Assembly: GCA_029310945.1 (NCBI GenBank)
Contig: JARJFC010000021.1
Location: 1 to 64,000 of the forward strand
DNA length: 64,000 nucleotides
From: Leptospira sp. 96542
GTDB taxonomy: Bacteria; Spirochaetota; Leptospiria; Leptospirales; Leptospiraceae
Reading direction: 5' to 3'
Below are positions 52,058 through 61,381 of the stretch, in pieces (within the stretch, counting starts at the first letter, position 1; every line of letters begins with the position of its first letter). Position numbers and translations under genes: made by a program. The notes below the pieces were generated by a model, which saw nothing but the letters and a program-made list of their open reading frames with translations, searched no databases and had not been told where the DNA came from.

Positions 52058-53023
52058 TCACTCCTTGGGGATGATTTCAAAAACGGGATATTCTTCGATA
52101 GGTTTGTTTCTCATAAATGCTCTGTAATATTCTTGGACATACTGAAAGATCGGTTCTTTGTATTTTAAAATTTCTGATACAATCCATTGGCTGTATTTTT
52201 TGTTTTGGTCAATTTTTAGAAACCATTGCCCTTTCGTGTGCGTAAAATCTTTTTCTTGGATTTGGTTTAAACCGTAGGCTGTTTTGATCCGCCTATCAAT
52301 GATACAACGAAATGGCTCTACCAAATCACAAACCAGTGATTTTCTTTGATAAAAATTTTGATGATACACTCCCTTGAATATATCAAAACCATATAAATTG
52401 AGCATTGATTCTAAAAAATAGAATAAGTATGTGTAACCAATATCCATAAGTGTATTGGTAATGTCAATTTTCGATCGAGGTTTTCTACCCTTCCAGTTTA
52501 ATTCTTCAAACCATGCTTGGAAAAAAACTCTGGAAGCAATTCCTTCCATTCCCAAAATAGATTTTAAGTCTGTTTCCGATTTTGATTTATAAGATTCTAA
52601 ACTTAGAATGGCATCCTTCACTCTGTTTGATTTGGATCTTACCGATTTCAAAAGTGAAATTTGATTATGAATTTTATTTTTAACTAAACTGAGCGCAATT
52701 TTTGTTTCCGAATATGAATATTGTTTTTGTCGTAACAAAAAATTTCCTTCGGCGGAAGAATTCCAAACCCCGATTGGTTTTAAACCGTATGACATTAGAT
52801 AAATGGAAAACCCAAATTTTTTACTTCTTTCGATAATACCAGTTGTAAGCGTTGTTCCGCCTACGATGATTACCGAAAAAATCCTATAACACGAAGTTTG
52901 TAAGATTGTATTATTATCGCCGTCTTTGATTATTAAGTTATCATTCTTAAATGAAATGGCCTGGCCTTCGCTGGGAAAGGATACCACAATGTGTTTTTCT
53001 CTAAAATCTGGTAAACTCAACAT
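52058..53023 (-). CDS. cas1: Cas1, CRISPR integrase
   Basis: 321 residues. The metal-binding triad is visible: E160 in SILGMEGIASRVFF, H221 in KGVYHQNFYQRKSL and D233/E236 in LVCDLVEPFRCIID. The N-terminal beta domain includes KDGDNNTILQTSCYRIFSVIIVGG. It inserts new spacers with Cas2. Its first 7 bp overlap the end of cas4 and it is followed by cas2 after 3 bp. Confidence 0.96.
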   Translation of the reverse strand: MLSLPDFREKHIVVSFPSEGQAISFKNDNLIIKDGDNNTILQTSCYRIFSVIIVGGTTLTTGIIERSKKFGFSIYLMSYGLKPIGVWNSSAEGNFLLRQKQYSYSETKIALSLVKNKIHNQISLLKSVRSKSNRVKDAILSLESYKSKSETDLKSILGMEGIASRVFFQAWFEELNWKGRKPRSKIDITNTLMDIGYTYLFYFLESMLNLYGFDIFKGVYHQNFYQRKSLVCDLVEPFRCIIDRRIKTAYGLNQIQEKDFTHTKGQWFLKIDQNKKYSQWIVSEILKYKEPIFQYVQEYYRAFMRNKPIEEYPVFEIIPKE

Positions 53024-53577
53024 AGGCTAAAATCACATAAATGGCTATAGATGCATTTTTTGCATTTTTCTGGGTTTGGGCTGAAGTCTGGATTCGACAA
53101 ATCAAAATTCTTTAAGGCTTCGACGGTTGATTCAAATTTAAAAAACATTTCTGGATCATCTTTTGGAAGTGGAATAGGGTACCCCTTATTATGAGTTCTA
53201 TCATGAATTTTGATTTCTTTCACATGATAACCCAATTCTTCTAAGGCAAAAAAATGAGCATACACTTGGAATACATACCCATCATAAATTTTAACAATTT
53301 GATTCTTTCGCTCTAAAAGGAGCCCGGGGTCTATAAAAAAAATATCGATCTTTCCTTGGAGTCCATACTTATCTGAATACAGATCCATTCCCATAAGCAC
53401 ATTTTGGCTGGTTGTATAAGTGCCTTTATCTATCGATTCATGTACAGCCTTACCTGCAATTTGTGGTTTGGCATGGTACATATTTTGACTCAAAGACCCA
53501 TGTACTTGGTGAAAGTAAATGGATCTTGGGCAAAAGATAAAGTCGTTCAAGAAGGAAATAGGAATGTAGGTTTCCAT
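53017..53577 (-). CDS. cas4: Cas4, CRISPR adaptation nuclease
   Basis: 186 residues, RecB-family exonuclease fold with an iron-sulfur cluster. C16 (FIFCPRSIYFHQVHG) and the C-terminal trio C172, C175 and C181 (KCKKCIYSHLCDFSLC) are the cluster ligands; KIDIFFID, LLERKNQIVK and QVYAHFFAL give the nuclease acidic/Lys and Q-x-x-x-Y motifs. It helps choose PAM-proximal spacers. It lies 3 bp after cas12a and overlaps cas1 by 7 bp. Confidence 0.94.
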   Translation of the reverse strand: METYIPISFLNDFIFCPRSIYFHQVHGSLSQNMYHAKPQIAGKAVHESIDKGTYTTSQNVLMGMDLYSDKYGLQGKIDIFFIDPGLLLERKNQIVKIYDGYVFQVYAHFFALEELGYHVKEIKIHDRTHNKGYPIPLPKDDPEMFFKFESTVEALKNFDLSNPDFSPNPEKCKKCIYSHLCDFSLC

Positions 53578-53580
53578 GAA

Positions 53581-56500
53581 TTAAGTGGAATTATTAGATG
53601 ATTTCCAAACTTTTATCTGCTTTTTTACAACGACTTCATTTTGAGTATAAATCTCCCAATCTTCTTTTTTAACATTCAGGCCTTCTATAAATTCGAGAAA
53701 TTCTTTTCCTTTCTCGCCAATCTTTTTGCCCAACAGTTCATCTTGATGAACTTTCTCTTGGTGTGTTAACTCAGCCCATTCTTCAAAAATCGACACGAGG
53801 AGCTTTTTATCTTTTATTTTGGAAATAAGATTTGAAAGTTTATACCAATCGATTTTGGTTCCTTTTTCAAACAATTTTTCAAATTGAACTCTCAAACGAA
53901 TTTTATCTAAAATCACAATCCCCTTTCTTGCAATATTATAAGCACCATTAGCATCACCGTTACTTGGTAATTCATAAATTCCGCTTTGGTTTGGCTGAAT
54001 ATTTTTAGAGCAATAAAAAGGGAAAACAGGTGATTGTATATAATCGTTAGAATCCTCGCCTTTTTCTACTTTTGAATCAACAACTCTCATTTTTTGTATT
54101 GCCATAAAGTAAAAATGAAGGTCTCTGATGAATTTGTCGTCCTGTCCAGCGATCTCGTCTCTTAGATCTAAACCGCTCTCAATTTTGATCCCCTTTGCTT
54201 TGAAAAGTTTTAAGAGTCGATCATTTACATCATAAGTTTTTTGGGTTTTTGATTTTGGATCATACTCTGAGCGCATAACACAACTGCACACTGTCCAATT
54301 TGATTTATATCTTTTCTCTTCAGAATCAGGTTTTATCAAATTCAAATCGTAAGAAAACTCAAAATATTCTCCATTATACACGATCTTATTGAAATTGTTG
54401 AAAAATGTTCTTGTTTTATCTTGATGATACGGCTCATATATATTCTGCATAAATCCTGTAACAGGATCTACTTTGGAAGTATAACTTGCTGGTGTATAAA
54501 AAAGAACTCCTGATTGTTTACCAAGACGCTCAAAGCTAATAAACTTATTTGTCAATTGGTATGCTTTTAAATGGTGCCCAGAATTATCAGGATTTTTAAT
54601 GTCTTTAAACACTAGGTAGTTTAATTTTTCGATCAATGATTTCTCAAATTTTTGATAAACTTGTTTCTCAACTTTAAATCGACCTCTTTTAAATCCTTTG
54701 TTTAAGTCTTCTAATACAACAATCGCATTGTGTTCAATAATCAATTTCGACAATTTGTGAACCACATGCGATAAATAGCCTGACTTTAGTTCTTTGATAT
54801 TTTCAACCTCTTGCCAAGATTCTCTTGCTTCTTTCCTGTCGGATTCTTTTTTGTCTAAGATTTTGTGGTAAGGAGTTTCGAAAGTGATTGATTGTTGATT
54901 TTTGTCTTTGTATTCGGATTTGATTGTATTCAAACTACCGGCATCAAGGATTTTTCCTTGTTGGTTGATGACCGTATAGTAAAGAAGATGTTTTTCGCCT
55001 CGGTCAATTCCGATGATATTCACACCTGAATTCTTGGCGATATTTTCATGTACTTCGCTATTGACATAGGGATTTCCGTCCGCCTTAAAATTTAAAGTGA
55101 TTGGACAATGGAACAAAAATTTGTTTTTCGTAAATCGTTTGTCTTTGATTAAGTCATATTCAAATTTACTATATTTTTTGATTGCATTTGGATTTTTATT
55201 TTCTAACGCTTCGTTTTTCTTATGAATCGTTTGTTCTCTTTCATGGATGGACGCAGGACGAAAGAACACTTCGGCCTGCCCGTTTAGTTTTATGACCACA
55301 TCTTCTAAGTTTTTCGGATCAAATAACAACTTCCAATAGGTTGTATGAAGGTTTTCTTTGCCTTTTGAATATTCGGAAAAGTCCTTATTGTAGATTTGGA
55401 AAAGAAATAGTTTCCCTTCATCTACTTTTTTATTTATATATGCTTCGGAAATATCAGCAAAATTAATCGTATATCCTATCCCGTTTAGGTCTTTGTAAAA
55501 TTTATCTAATGAATTGTACTTTGATATATCTTTTAGCGATGAGTAATTGTAATTCAAACAACTTTTATAACTTTTAGTAAATAGAACACAGAAGGTTATC
55601 CATTTTCTTAATGCAGACTCATAACCTTTTTTGTCATCTGTCGCACGCAGGTAACCAATCTGAAATTTTTTTAAGCCAGTTGCATTTTCATCCTCATCAA
55701 TTTTAATGATTAATCTTTTGGAGGAGACGTCATAAACTGTATTATTCAGCAAAAAGATTTCTTTTGTGACCGTAAACGGTTCTACAAATTTGCTATTTTC
55801 AATTTTATAATCTGAGTCGGAATTTTTGAAATGCTCAATAACTTCATTTAGTTGTGTGGTACATTTTGGAATTAAAGTGGTAAACTTACTCTGTTTATAA
55901 AATGATTTTGTATAAAATCCTGTGCTGTTTTGTGAAATCATTTTCAAGTCATTCAGCAATTCCTTTTGTTTTTTTACTTTTTCCTCGTCAATTTTTGAAC
56001 CACTTTTACTTATCTCTTTTTCAAGATTTTTTTCGCATTTATCGATTTCTTCCAGCCGATTACCTTCATCAAAATACTTTAGATTCTGATTAAAACTAGA
56101 ATCCGCTATTCCTAGATAATAGTTATTTGCCTTTTTAAGTAAAAATCCAAAATTTGCTGCTTCTTTATCAACATCCCATCCATTTAACAAAGTTGCATTA
56201 TCAAAGTTGATCTTTATCTTATCGATGTTACCTGGTTTTTTGGTTACGAAGTTCCGAACCTTGTTGTATAAAAGAAAAACATCAAATTCCTCACCCAACC
56301 ACTGCGTCAAAATATTTTGAAAATCGCTACAGCCGTCTGCAGATTGGTCTTCTTTTAAGTCTTTGGCATTAACTAAAAAAGATTCGATGAATTTCGAGAA
56401 TCGTAAACAAGAGTCGAGATATTCTTTAATCAATTGAACACCTTCTTTTTTGTTTGTTCCAAATGATTGATTTTTTATGATTTCGGAAAATCTTTTATCA

Positions 56501-58248
56501 GTAGAACATTTATCAAGACTCGGAATTTTAATGGTCATTTCTTCTTCAGTATTCTTATCTATTTTTTGATATTCTTCACCTTTAGATATGAGTTCATCCA
56601 ATTTTATCTTTGAATATTCAGATATTAAAAATTTATTTTTAAATGATTCCCTCCATTTCTCTTTAAAAATGGAACTATTATCAACACTTTCTGTTTTCGT
56701 ATTTTGGTATTGTTTTGAATGATTTGAAATAAGTATTTCTATCTGAGCGAAAGAATGATATTTCTGCTTTTTAAGTTTGTCTTTTTCTTTTTTGGTGATG
56801 GTTAAACCATCGACTTCGGCATACCATAGTTCATGAATTGTATTATACCCGCCGAGTATATCAATAGACAGGTTCTGAATCGACTTTTCACTGAGATAGA
56901 AATCTTCTTTTGTATTTGGATTCTTTTCCAATAAATTGAATGATTCAATAAACTCTCTTTGAATATATGTAATTGCATTTTCTTCGACGTTCCCCCCTAA
57001 TAAGGAGTGTCGTTTCTTTTTTTGATTCCACTCACGATTAAATTCTTTGATTTCCACCAACATTTCAGAATCCTCTTCATACTGATCAATAAAGTTTGCT
57101 TTCCGCTCGCTCATGATTTGTTTGTATAGAATCTGGAGAGATGGAAATTTCCTTTTGTCTTCGTTCAGTTTCTGCCGAGTTAAATTGATTAGTTCGTTGA
57201 TCCCCTGCTTTTTCTCGGCTTTCACTTCTGCGGCAATTCCACCGATTGCAGTATTAAAAGCGTCAATTCCTTCTTGATTGAGTAAATGAACGAAAGATTG
57301 TGGTCTGAATAATTTTTCCGATTTAAAGCCAAACCTTGGTTGGACTATTTCCAAATCTAAATCTTTGAGTTTAGCTTGGATATCCCATTGGGCATGCTTT
57401 AATAATTCTTTTGTATTCTTATCATCAATGGACTTTTTAAATTTTTCCCATCTCTCGATATTCTGAAAAAAGAATTCTATATTTTGATTGAATAATCTAT
57501 AAGCTATCGAGGTAGAAATCTCGTCTTCAATATCATAGACATTAGCTCGGTTTTGGTTGAATCCAGAAAAATAAGTTCCAAAACTTTCAAAGGTAGATAG
57601 TTTACCTATTAATTCAGCGGAAGTATACTCTTGACCGTTATCTTTTAAGAGTTTGATCTCACCTAATTCAATATGGTATCTCAATAATTGAATTGGATCG
57701 GATGTATTTTTGAATAAAATTTCAACGTTGGTAGCAGAGAGTGTGAGTTTCTTATCTGAATTTTTTGTGGCGTAGTAACTTCTAAATTCTTCTTTCCAAA
57801 GACGACCGTTGAAGTTTAGTAATTTTCCAAGATTGGAATACAGATCTTTTTTGGATTTTTCTAAAGATTTTACTATGTTTTGATTATCCTTATCACGATT
57901 GTATGCATTCCAGTTTTCAAAATGAGACATCAGAAGATCATCCCATGACTTAAAGGATTTATTCTTTTTATCTTCTTTCTCAAAATCTTTCACATTTTTA
58001 GAAGATAGAGCCTGGTTGATAAATATGCTATGAAGCTGGTTTAACAACCTTTTGACAATTTTATAGTCTTTCGCCCGATCTGCATCAATTCCTTTAGGAA
58101 TGTTTTTCCCATCCATCCATTCGGCATCGATGATTTCCTTCCGAACTATATTCTCTTCTGTTTTACCTTGCGGTATCAATTCAAAACGAAGTGTCTTCGA
58201 TAACGAATATTTATGCGTAAAATTGTCCCAAATGGATTGATTGCTCAT
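53581..58248 (-). CDS. cas12a: Cas12a (Cpf1), type V-A effector nuclease, large form
   Basis: 1555 residues, against roughly 1200-1350 in typical Cas12a. The N-terminus KYSLSKTLRFELIPQGKT and the REC motif FGTYFSGFNQNRANVYD (223-239) match the family. PI/WED segment: GWDVDKE (690-696) and YYLGI; crRNA-processing region FHCPITLNF with H1047. RuvC-I GIDRGEKHLLYY (D1082), bridge GFKRGRFKVEKQVYQKFEK, RuvC-II VVLEDLN (E1180), Nuc-domain VMRSEYD (R1326), RuvC-III SNGDANGAYNIA (D1432): all catalytic residues are present. About 80 extra residues lie in the PI region and about 80 between RuvC-III and the C-terminus. It is the first cas gene; an AGGA ribosome site precedes ATG 58248. Confidence 0.97.
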   Translation of the reverse strand: MSNQSIWDNFTHKYSLSKTLRFELIPQGKTEENIVRKEIIDAEWMDGKNIPKGIDADRAKDYKIVKRLLNQLHSIFINQALSSKNVKDFEKEDKKNKSFKSWDDLLMSHFENWNAYNRDKDNQNIVKSLEKSKKDLYSNLGKLLNFNGRLWKEEFRSYYATKNSDKKLTLSATNVEILFKNTSDPIQLLRYHIELGEIKLLKDNGQEYTSAELIGKLSTFESFGTYFSGFNQNRANVYDIEDEISTSIAYRLFNQNIEFFFQNIERWEKFKKSIDDKNTKELLKHAQWDIQAKLKDLDLEIVQPRFGFKSEKLFRPQSFVHLLNQEGIDAFNTAIGGIAAEVKAEKKQGINELINLTRQKLNEDKRKFPSLQILYKQIMSERKANFIDQYEEDSEMLVEIKEFNREWNQKKKRHSLLGGNVEENAITYIQREFIESFNLLEKNPNTKEDFYLSEKSIQNLSIDILGGYNTIHELWYAEVDGLTITKKEKDKLKKQKYHSFAQIEILISNHSKQYQNTKTESVDNSSIFKEKWRESFKNKFLISEYSKIKLDELISKGEEYQKIDKNTEEEMTIKIPSLDKCSTDKRFSEIIKNQSFGTNKKEGVQLIKEYLDSCLRFSKFIESFLVNAKDLKEDQSADGCSDFQNILTQWLGEEFDVFLLYNKVRNFVTKKPGNIDKIKINFDNATLLNGWDVDKEAANFGFLLKKANNYYLGIADSSFNQNLKYFDEGNRLEEIDKCEKNLEKEISKSGSKIDEEKVKKQKELLNDLKMISQNSTGFYTKSFYKQSKFTTLIPKCTTQLNEVIEHFKNSDSDYKIENSKFVEPFTVTKEIFLLNNTVYDVSSKRLIIKIDEDENATGLKKFQIGYLRATDDKKGYESALRKWITFCVLFTKSYKSCLNYNYSSLKDISKYNSLDKFYKDLNGIGYTINFADISEAYINKKVDEGKLFLFQIYNKDFSEYSKGKENLHTTYWKLLFDPKNLEDVVIKLNGQAEVFFRPASIHEREQTIHKKNEALENKNPNAIKKYSKFEYDLIKDKRFTKNKFLFHCPITLNFKADGNPYVNSEVHENIAKNSGVNIIGIDRGEKHLLYYTVINQQGKILDAGSLNTIKSEYKDKNQQSITFETPYHKILDKKESDRKEARESWQEVENIKELKSGYLSHVVHKLSKLIIEHNAIVVLEDLNKGFKRGRFKVEKQVYQKFEKSLIEKLNYLVFKDIKNPDNSGHHLKAYQLTNKFISFERLGKQSGVLFYTPASYTSKVDPVTGFMQNIYEPYHQDKTRTFFNNFNKIVYNGEYFEFSYDLNLIKPDSEEKRYKSNWTVCSCVMRSEYDPKSKTQKTYDVNDRLLKLFKAKGIKIESGLDLRDEIAGQDDKFIRDLHFYFMAIQKMRVVDSKVEKGEDSNDYIQSPVFPFYCSKNIQPNQSGIYELPSNGDANGAYNIARKGIVILDKIRLRVQFEKLFEKGTKIDWYKLSNLISKIKDKKLLVSIFEEWAELTHQEKVHQDELLGKKIGEKGKEFLEFIEGLNVKKEDWEIYTQNEVVVKKQIKVWKSSNNST

Positions 58249-58680
58249 ATTTAATTTCCTATCCGAACCCTAAAAAGTACAAAATGAAAATAGGAAGCAA
58301 CTGATATTTTAGATGTGACAACTGCTAAGCGAAAAAAGTTTATATCGTATTTACACTAAACTTTTGTTGGCCGGACAAATTAGGCTACTCTTGGAAATTT
58401 TTTTCTAATTATTCAGAAAAAATATTCTATTATCTTAATGATAAATGTTACATAATTTTTTAATGTAAACGATTGTTTGTTTGTGGCGTTTAAGACTAAT
58501 TTATAATTTTTAAGTATCTTACAGCAGTTGCCCTTGCGCAAGCGATCGCAGCGGAAATCCTTTTCCAAAGGAAAAGATTGCAGCAAAGAGCGCGGTCGAG
58601 TTTGGCGAAAAAAGTTTAATTCACCTAACGAATTCGATGCGTCCAAAAGGTAAAAATAAGAAAAAGTTATCTCCTTAAAT
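58249..58680. other. Intergenic region upstream of cas12a
   Basis: AT-rich, about 430 bp, holding the promoter side of the cas operon (minus) and one dispersed repeat (58536-58655) near the next gene. I find no confident -35/-10 pair and no coding gene; a minus-strand frame at 58413-58646 only translates the repeat. Confidence 0.6.
58536..58655 (+). repeat. Dispersed intergenic repeat, copy B
   Basis: Opens GCGCAAGCGATCGCAGCGG as in copy A (45993), then AATCCTTTTCC-AAA-GGAAAAGATT, a compact imperfect hairpin, GAGCGCGGTCG, and a GATGCGTCCAAAAGG end. It lies 15 bp or more from the O-antigen-ligase gene end, in the same orientation as copy A. Confidence 0.8.
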
Positions 58681-60531
58681 TCAGTCGCACAACGGCCGTA
58701 TGTCTATATTCGGTAAAACTTTTGTTTTTGCAACCGTTACACTGTTGAATTCATACCCAATTCCGAAGTCGATAAAATGAATTGCACCACTTGTCACTGG
58801 TGGGGGCGGTATCCTAACTTCAGTCCGAGCTTTGTTCAGGGTAAAAGACTTTGTTTCCAAAACCACTTCCTTTTGTACGGCATACCGTTCGTCTTGGTCA
58901 AAACTCTCGCGTTTGCGAATTTCAATCGTCACTTTGTTTGGATATTCGTAATTATTATCACTTTCTCCTTCGTTTGGCTCAATTTTTAGAAATGTAAATA
59001 CAAAGTCGGATTTTCGGGGGATAGGTTTTTCGTAAAAACTCAGTTTGTGGTCGAGGCAGCCTTCCAGTTTAAAATAAAACTGGGAGGTATCATTTGGAAA
59101 AAAAACTGGATATTTTCCACCAATGGTTCGTTCTGCGACCTTTGACGGGAAATTATTTTCAGTCCTTGCCCTATGGAAAAAAATATCGCGAGCATCTTTT
59201 TTTGCGTAAAAATATAAAAATACAAGAGCCGAAGCCCAGTATAAAATGAGAAATAAAAACAGTCTTTTATTCGTTGTTTGTTTGTTCTCTGTGGGCAAAA
59301 AGATTAAAAAACAAAATAGGGGGAGGATAACTTCATCATCGAGCAAATAACATTGGAAAACAGAGGCTAGAAATATTGTAATGATACCAATCAGGTATTT
59401 TGCATTGTTTTTTTCTAACTTCATCCTAGTTGTCACAATAAAGACAAAGCCAACAAAACAGAGTAAGCCTGGTATCCCACCCAAAATCCAAAAATGTAGT
59501 AAATCGAAATGGGCATGTTTTTTTGGTGTGATGGAAACTTCGTAATACATCTCTGGGTTTTCTAAAACAAAATTTTCCATACTTTTTTTAAACTGTTCTG
59601 GGTAATTACCCGAACCAATTCCTGTTTTCCAATATTCGCTTAACATCGAGTAATTGGCTTTGTGTATGAGAACCCTTTGGTTTTCTAGGGAACGTTTGGC
59701 GAAAATGTCGGTAATGGCTTTTTTAAATAACCAATTGTATTGGAAGAGAAGTGCGACAAAGAGTAAAATGATGAGGATAAAGAATATAAATTTTTTTTTC
59801 TGCCTTTGGACAAAATCCCATTGGAAATTTTGCATAAGGAAAGGTGCGATGATGATTCCAAATAATACCGATCGGCTTTGGTTGAAAAAAAGAACGATAA
59901 AACCTAAGATAAGGAATAGAAAACTAAAAACCCATTTTGTTTTTTTTTTGGAATCTATTCCTATGAATAACCACGGCAGATAAAGTGCAAGTAGCCCACC
60001 TAGGCTCAAATGTGTATTTTGAAACCCAATGGGGAGGTAGAGTGCAATGTTTGGTCTCAAATCCATTAGCTTATGGGGCAAACGTTTTCCATCTACGTAC
60101 TTCAATCCATCCATCACAAAATTAGAAAGTCTGTAGGGAAAGAATAGGGAGATTAGTCCTGTTAGTACCAAAACCACAGCCCCTAGATATATATAGGTTT
60201 TTAGTTTTTCTTTTTCATCGGTTGTGAGAATGGATCCGAGGAGGAGAACAAGAACCATCCAAACATCACTTGTTTCAGAATATGTGAAAATTCTTTTCCA
60301 GGGTAAACTTCGTTCCAGCCAGAGGTTAGGAATGGTGATGGAAATATAGAGGAGTAAGGCAAATAATAAGAGAGGGTCTTTCCATTGGCATTTTTGATAG
60401 CGGAGTGGGAAAAGTAAAAAGAACGAAACTCCGATAGAAATCTGGGAAAACGAAACAGAAACGGGAGCAAAAACAAAAAAAAGTCCTAAAAAAACAACAC
60501 CTAGGGTTTCAAATCTTTCTTTTCGGATCAT
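58681..60531 (-). CDS. O-antigen ligase/polymerase-like membrane protein
   Basis: 616 residues with about ten hydrophobic spans in its first 420 residues. The large loop carries GLKYVDGKRLPHKLMD, FFNQSRSVLFG and the GIGSGNYPEQFKKSMEN region near HAHFDLLHFWILGGIPGL, the pattern of Wzy_C/O-antigen ligase (WaaL-like) proteins. The last 150 residues form a hydrophilic beta-rich tail unusual for the family. It probably acts in lipopolysaccharide or surface glycan assembly. Divergent from the glycosyltransferase at 60560. Confidence 0.82.
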   Translation of the reverse strand: MIRKERFETLGVVFLGLFFVFAPVSVSFSQISIGVSFFLLFPLRYQKCQWKDPLLLFALLLYISITIPNLWLERSLPWKRIFTYSETSDVWMVLVLLLGSILTTDEKEKLKTYIYLGAVVLVLTGLISLFFPYRLSNFVMDGLKYVDGKRLPHKLMDLRPNIALYLPIGFQNTHLSLGGLLALYLPWLFIGIDSKKKTKWVFSFLFLILGFIVLFFNQSRSVLFGIIIAPFLMQNFQWDFVQRQKKKFIFFILIILLFVALLFQYNWLFKKAITDIFAKRSLENQRVLIHKANYSMLSEYWKTGIGSGNYPEQFKKSMENFVLENPEMYYEVSITPKKHAHFDLLHFWILGGIPGLLCFVGFVFIVTTRMKLEKNNAKYLIGIITIFLASVFQCYLLDDEVILPLFCFLIFLPTENKQTTNKRLFLFLILYWASALVFLYFYAKKDARDIFFHRARTENNFPSKVAERTIGGKYPVFFPNDTSQFYFKLEGCLDHKLSFYEKPIPRKSDFVFTFLKIEPNEGESDNNYEYPNKVTIEIRKRESFDQDERYAVQKEVVLETKSFTLNKARTEVRIPPPPVTSGAIHFIDFGIGYEFNSVTVAKTKVLPNIDIRPLCD

Positions 60532-60559
60532 ATTCTTTAGAAATCATAGGTATAAGTTC

Positions 60560-61381
60560 ATGGAAGGCAACAGAAAAAGAAAACTCTCGGTCGCTATCAT
60601 CACATTCAATGAGGAAAAAAACATTCGGGATTGTTTGTTATCGGTTTCTTCCATTGCAGACGAAATCATTGTCCTCGATTCATTGAGTACAGACAAAACC
60701 AAAGAAATTGCCACTTCCTTCCCAGAAGTGAAATTCTATGAATCTCCCTTTCCAGGTCATGTAGAACAAAAAAACAAAGCCATCTCTCATTGCACAAATG
60801 ATTGGGTTTTATCACTCGATGCAGATGAGAGGGTAGATGGAACCTTACAAGAATCAATCATATCGTTTTTAGAATCGGATACTGTTTCAGTGGATGGTTT
60901 CAAAATGGCAAGGCTTACCTATCATTTGGGTGGGTGGATCCGCCATAGTGGTTGGTATCCACAACGGCGGTTTCGCCTCTTCCGAAAGGACAGAGCCAAA
61001 TGGGTTGGTGAGAATCCTCACGATTATCTTGTGTTAGGAGAAGGTTATGTGGGGAGTGTTATGCGTGGAAACATTTTGCATTATAGTTTTGCCGATTTCA
61101 GCCACCAAATCACTACCATCAATCAATTTTCGAGCATTGTTGCATACACCCGATTTTCCAAGGGACAAAAATTTTCTTTTTTCAAAACCATAACCAAACC
61201 GTTTGGCAAATTCATCGAAATCTATTTTTTTAAATTTGGATTTTTGGACGGGATACCTGGGCTTTTCATTGCCATCTCTTCGTCGTTCTCCACTTTTTTA
61301 AAGTATGCAAAAATCTATGAATTGGACAAAAAACTCACGAGTCGTCCGTCAAATGTAAGGAAAGATTATGGCGAAAAATAA
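60560..61381 (+). CDS. Family 2 glycosyltransferase, WaaE/KdtX-like
   Basis: 273 residues. GT-A nucleotide-sugar site AIITFNEEKNIRDCLLSV, the DxD-like LSLDADERVDG and a membrane-proximal C-terminal part (PFGKFIEIYFFKFGFLDGIPGLFIAISSSFSTFLKYA) match LPS inner-core glycosyltransferases. Start ATG 60560. Its end overlaps the next gene by 14 bp. Confidence 0.88.
   Translation: MEGNRKRKLSVAIITFNEEKNIRDCLLSVSSIADEIIVLDSLSTDKTKEIATSFPEVKFYESPFPGHVEQKNKAISHCTNDWVLSLDADERVDGTLQESIISFLESDTVSVDGFKMARLTYHLGGWIRHSGWYPQRRFRLFRKDRAKWVGENPHDYLVLGEGYVGSVMRGNILHYSFADFSHQITTINQFSSIVAYTRFSKGQKFSFFKTITKPFGKFIEIYFFKFGFLDGIPGLFIAISSSFSTFLKYAKIYELDKKLTSRPSNVRKDYGEK

Noticed and set aside
58413..58646. 77-codon minus-strand ORF
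   Set aside because: It translates copy B of the dispersed repeat and has no family similarity.
45337..58680. Prophage or transposon carrying the CRISPR island
   Set aside because: I see no integrase, transposase or phage structural gene.
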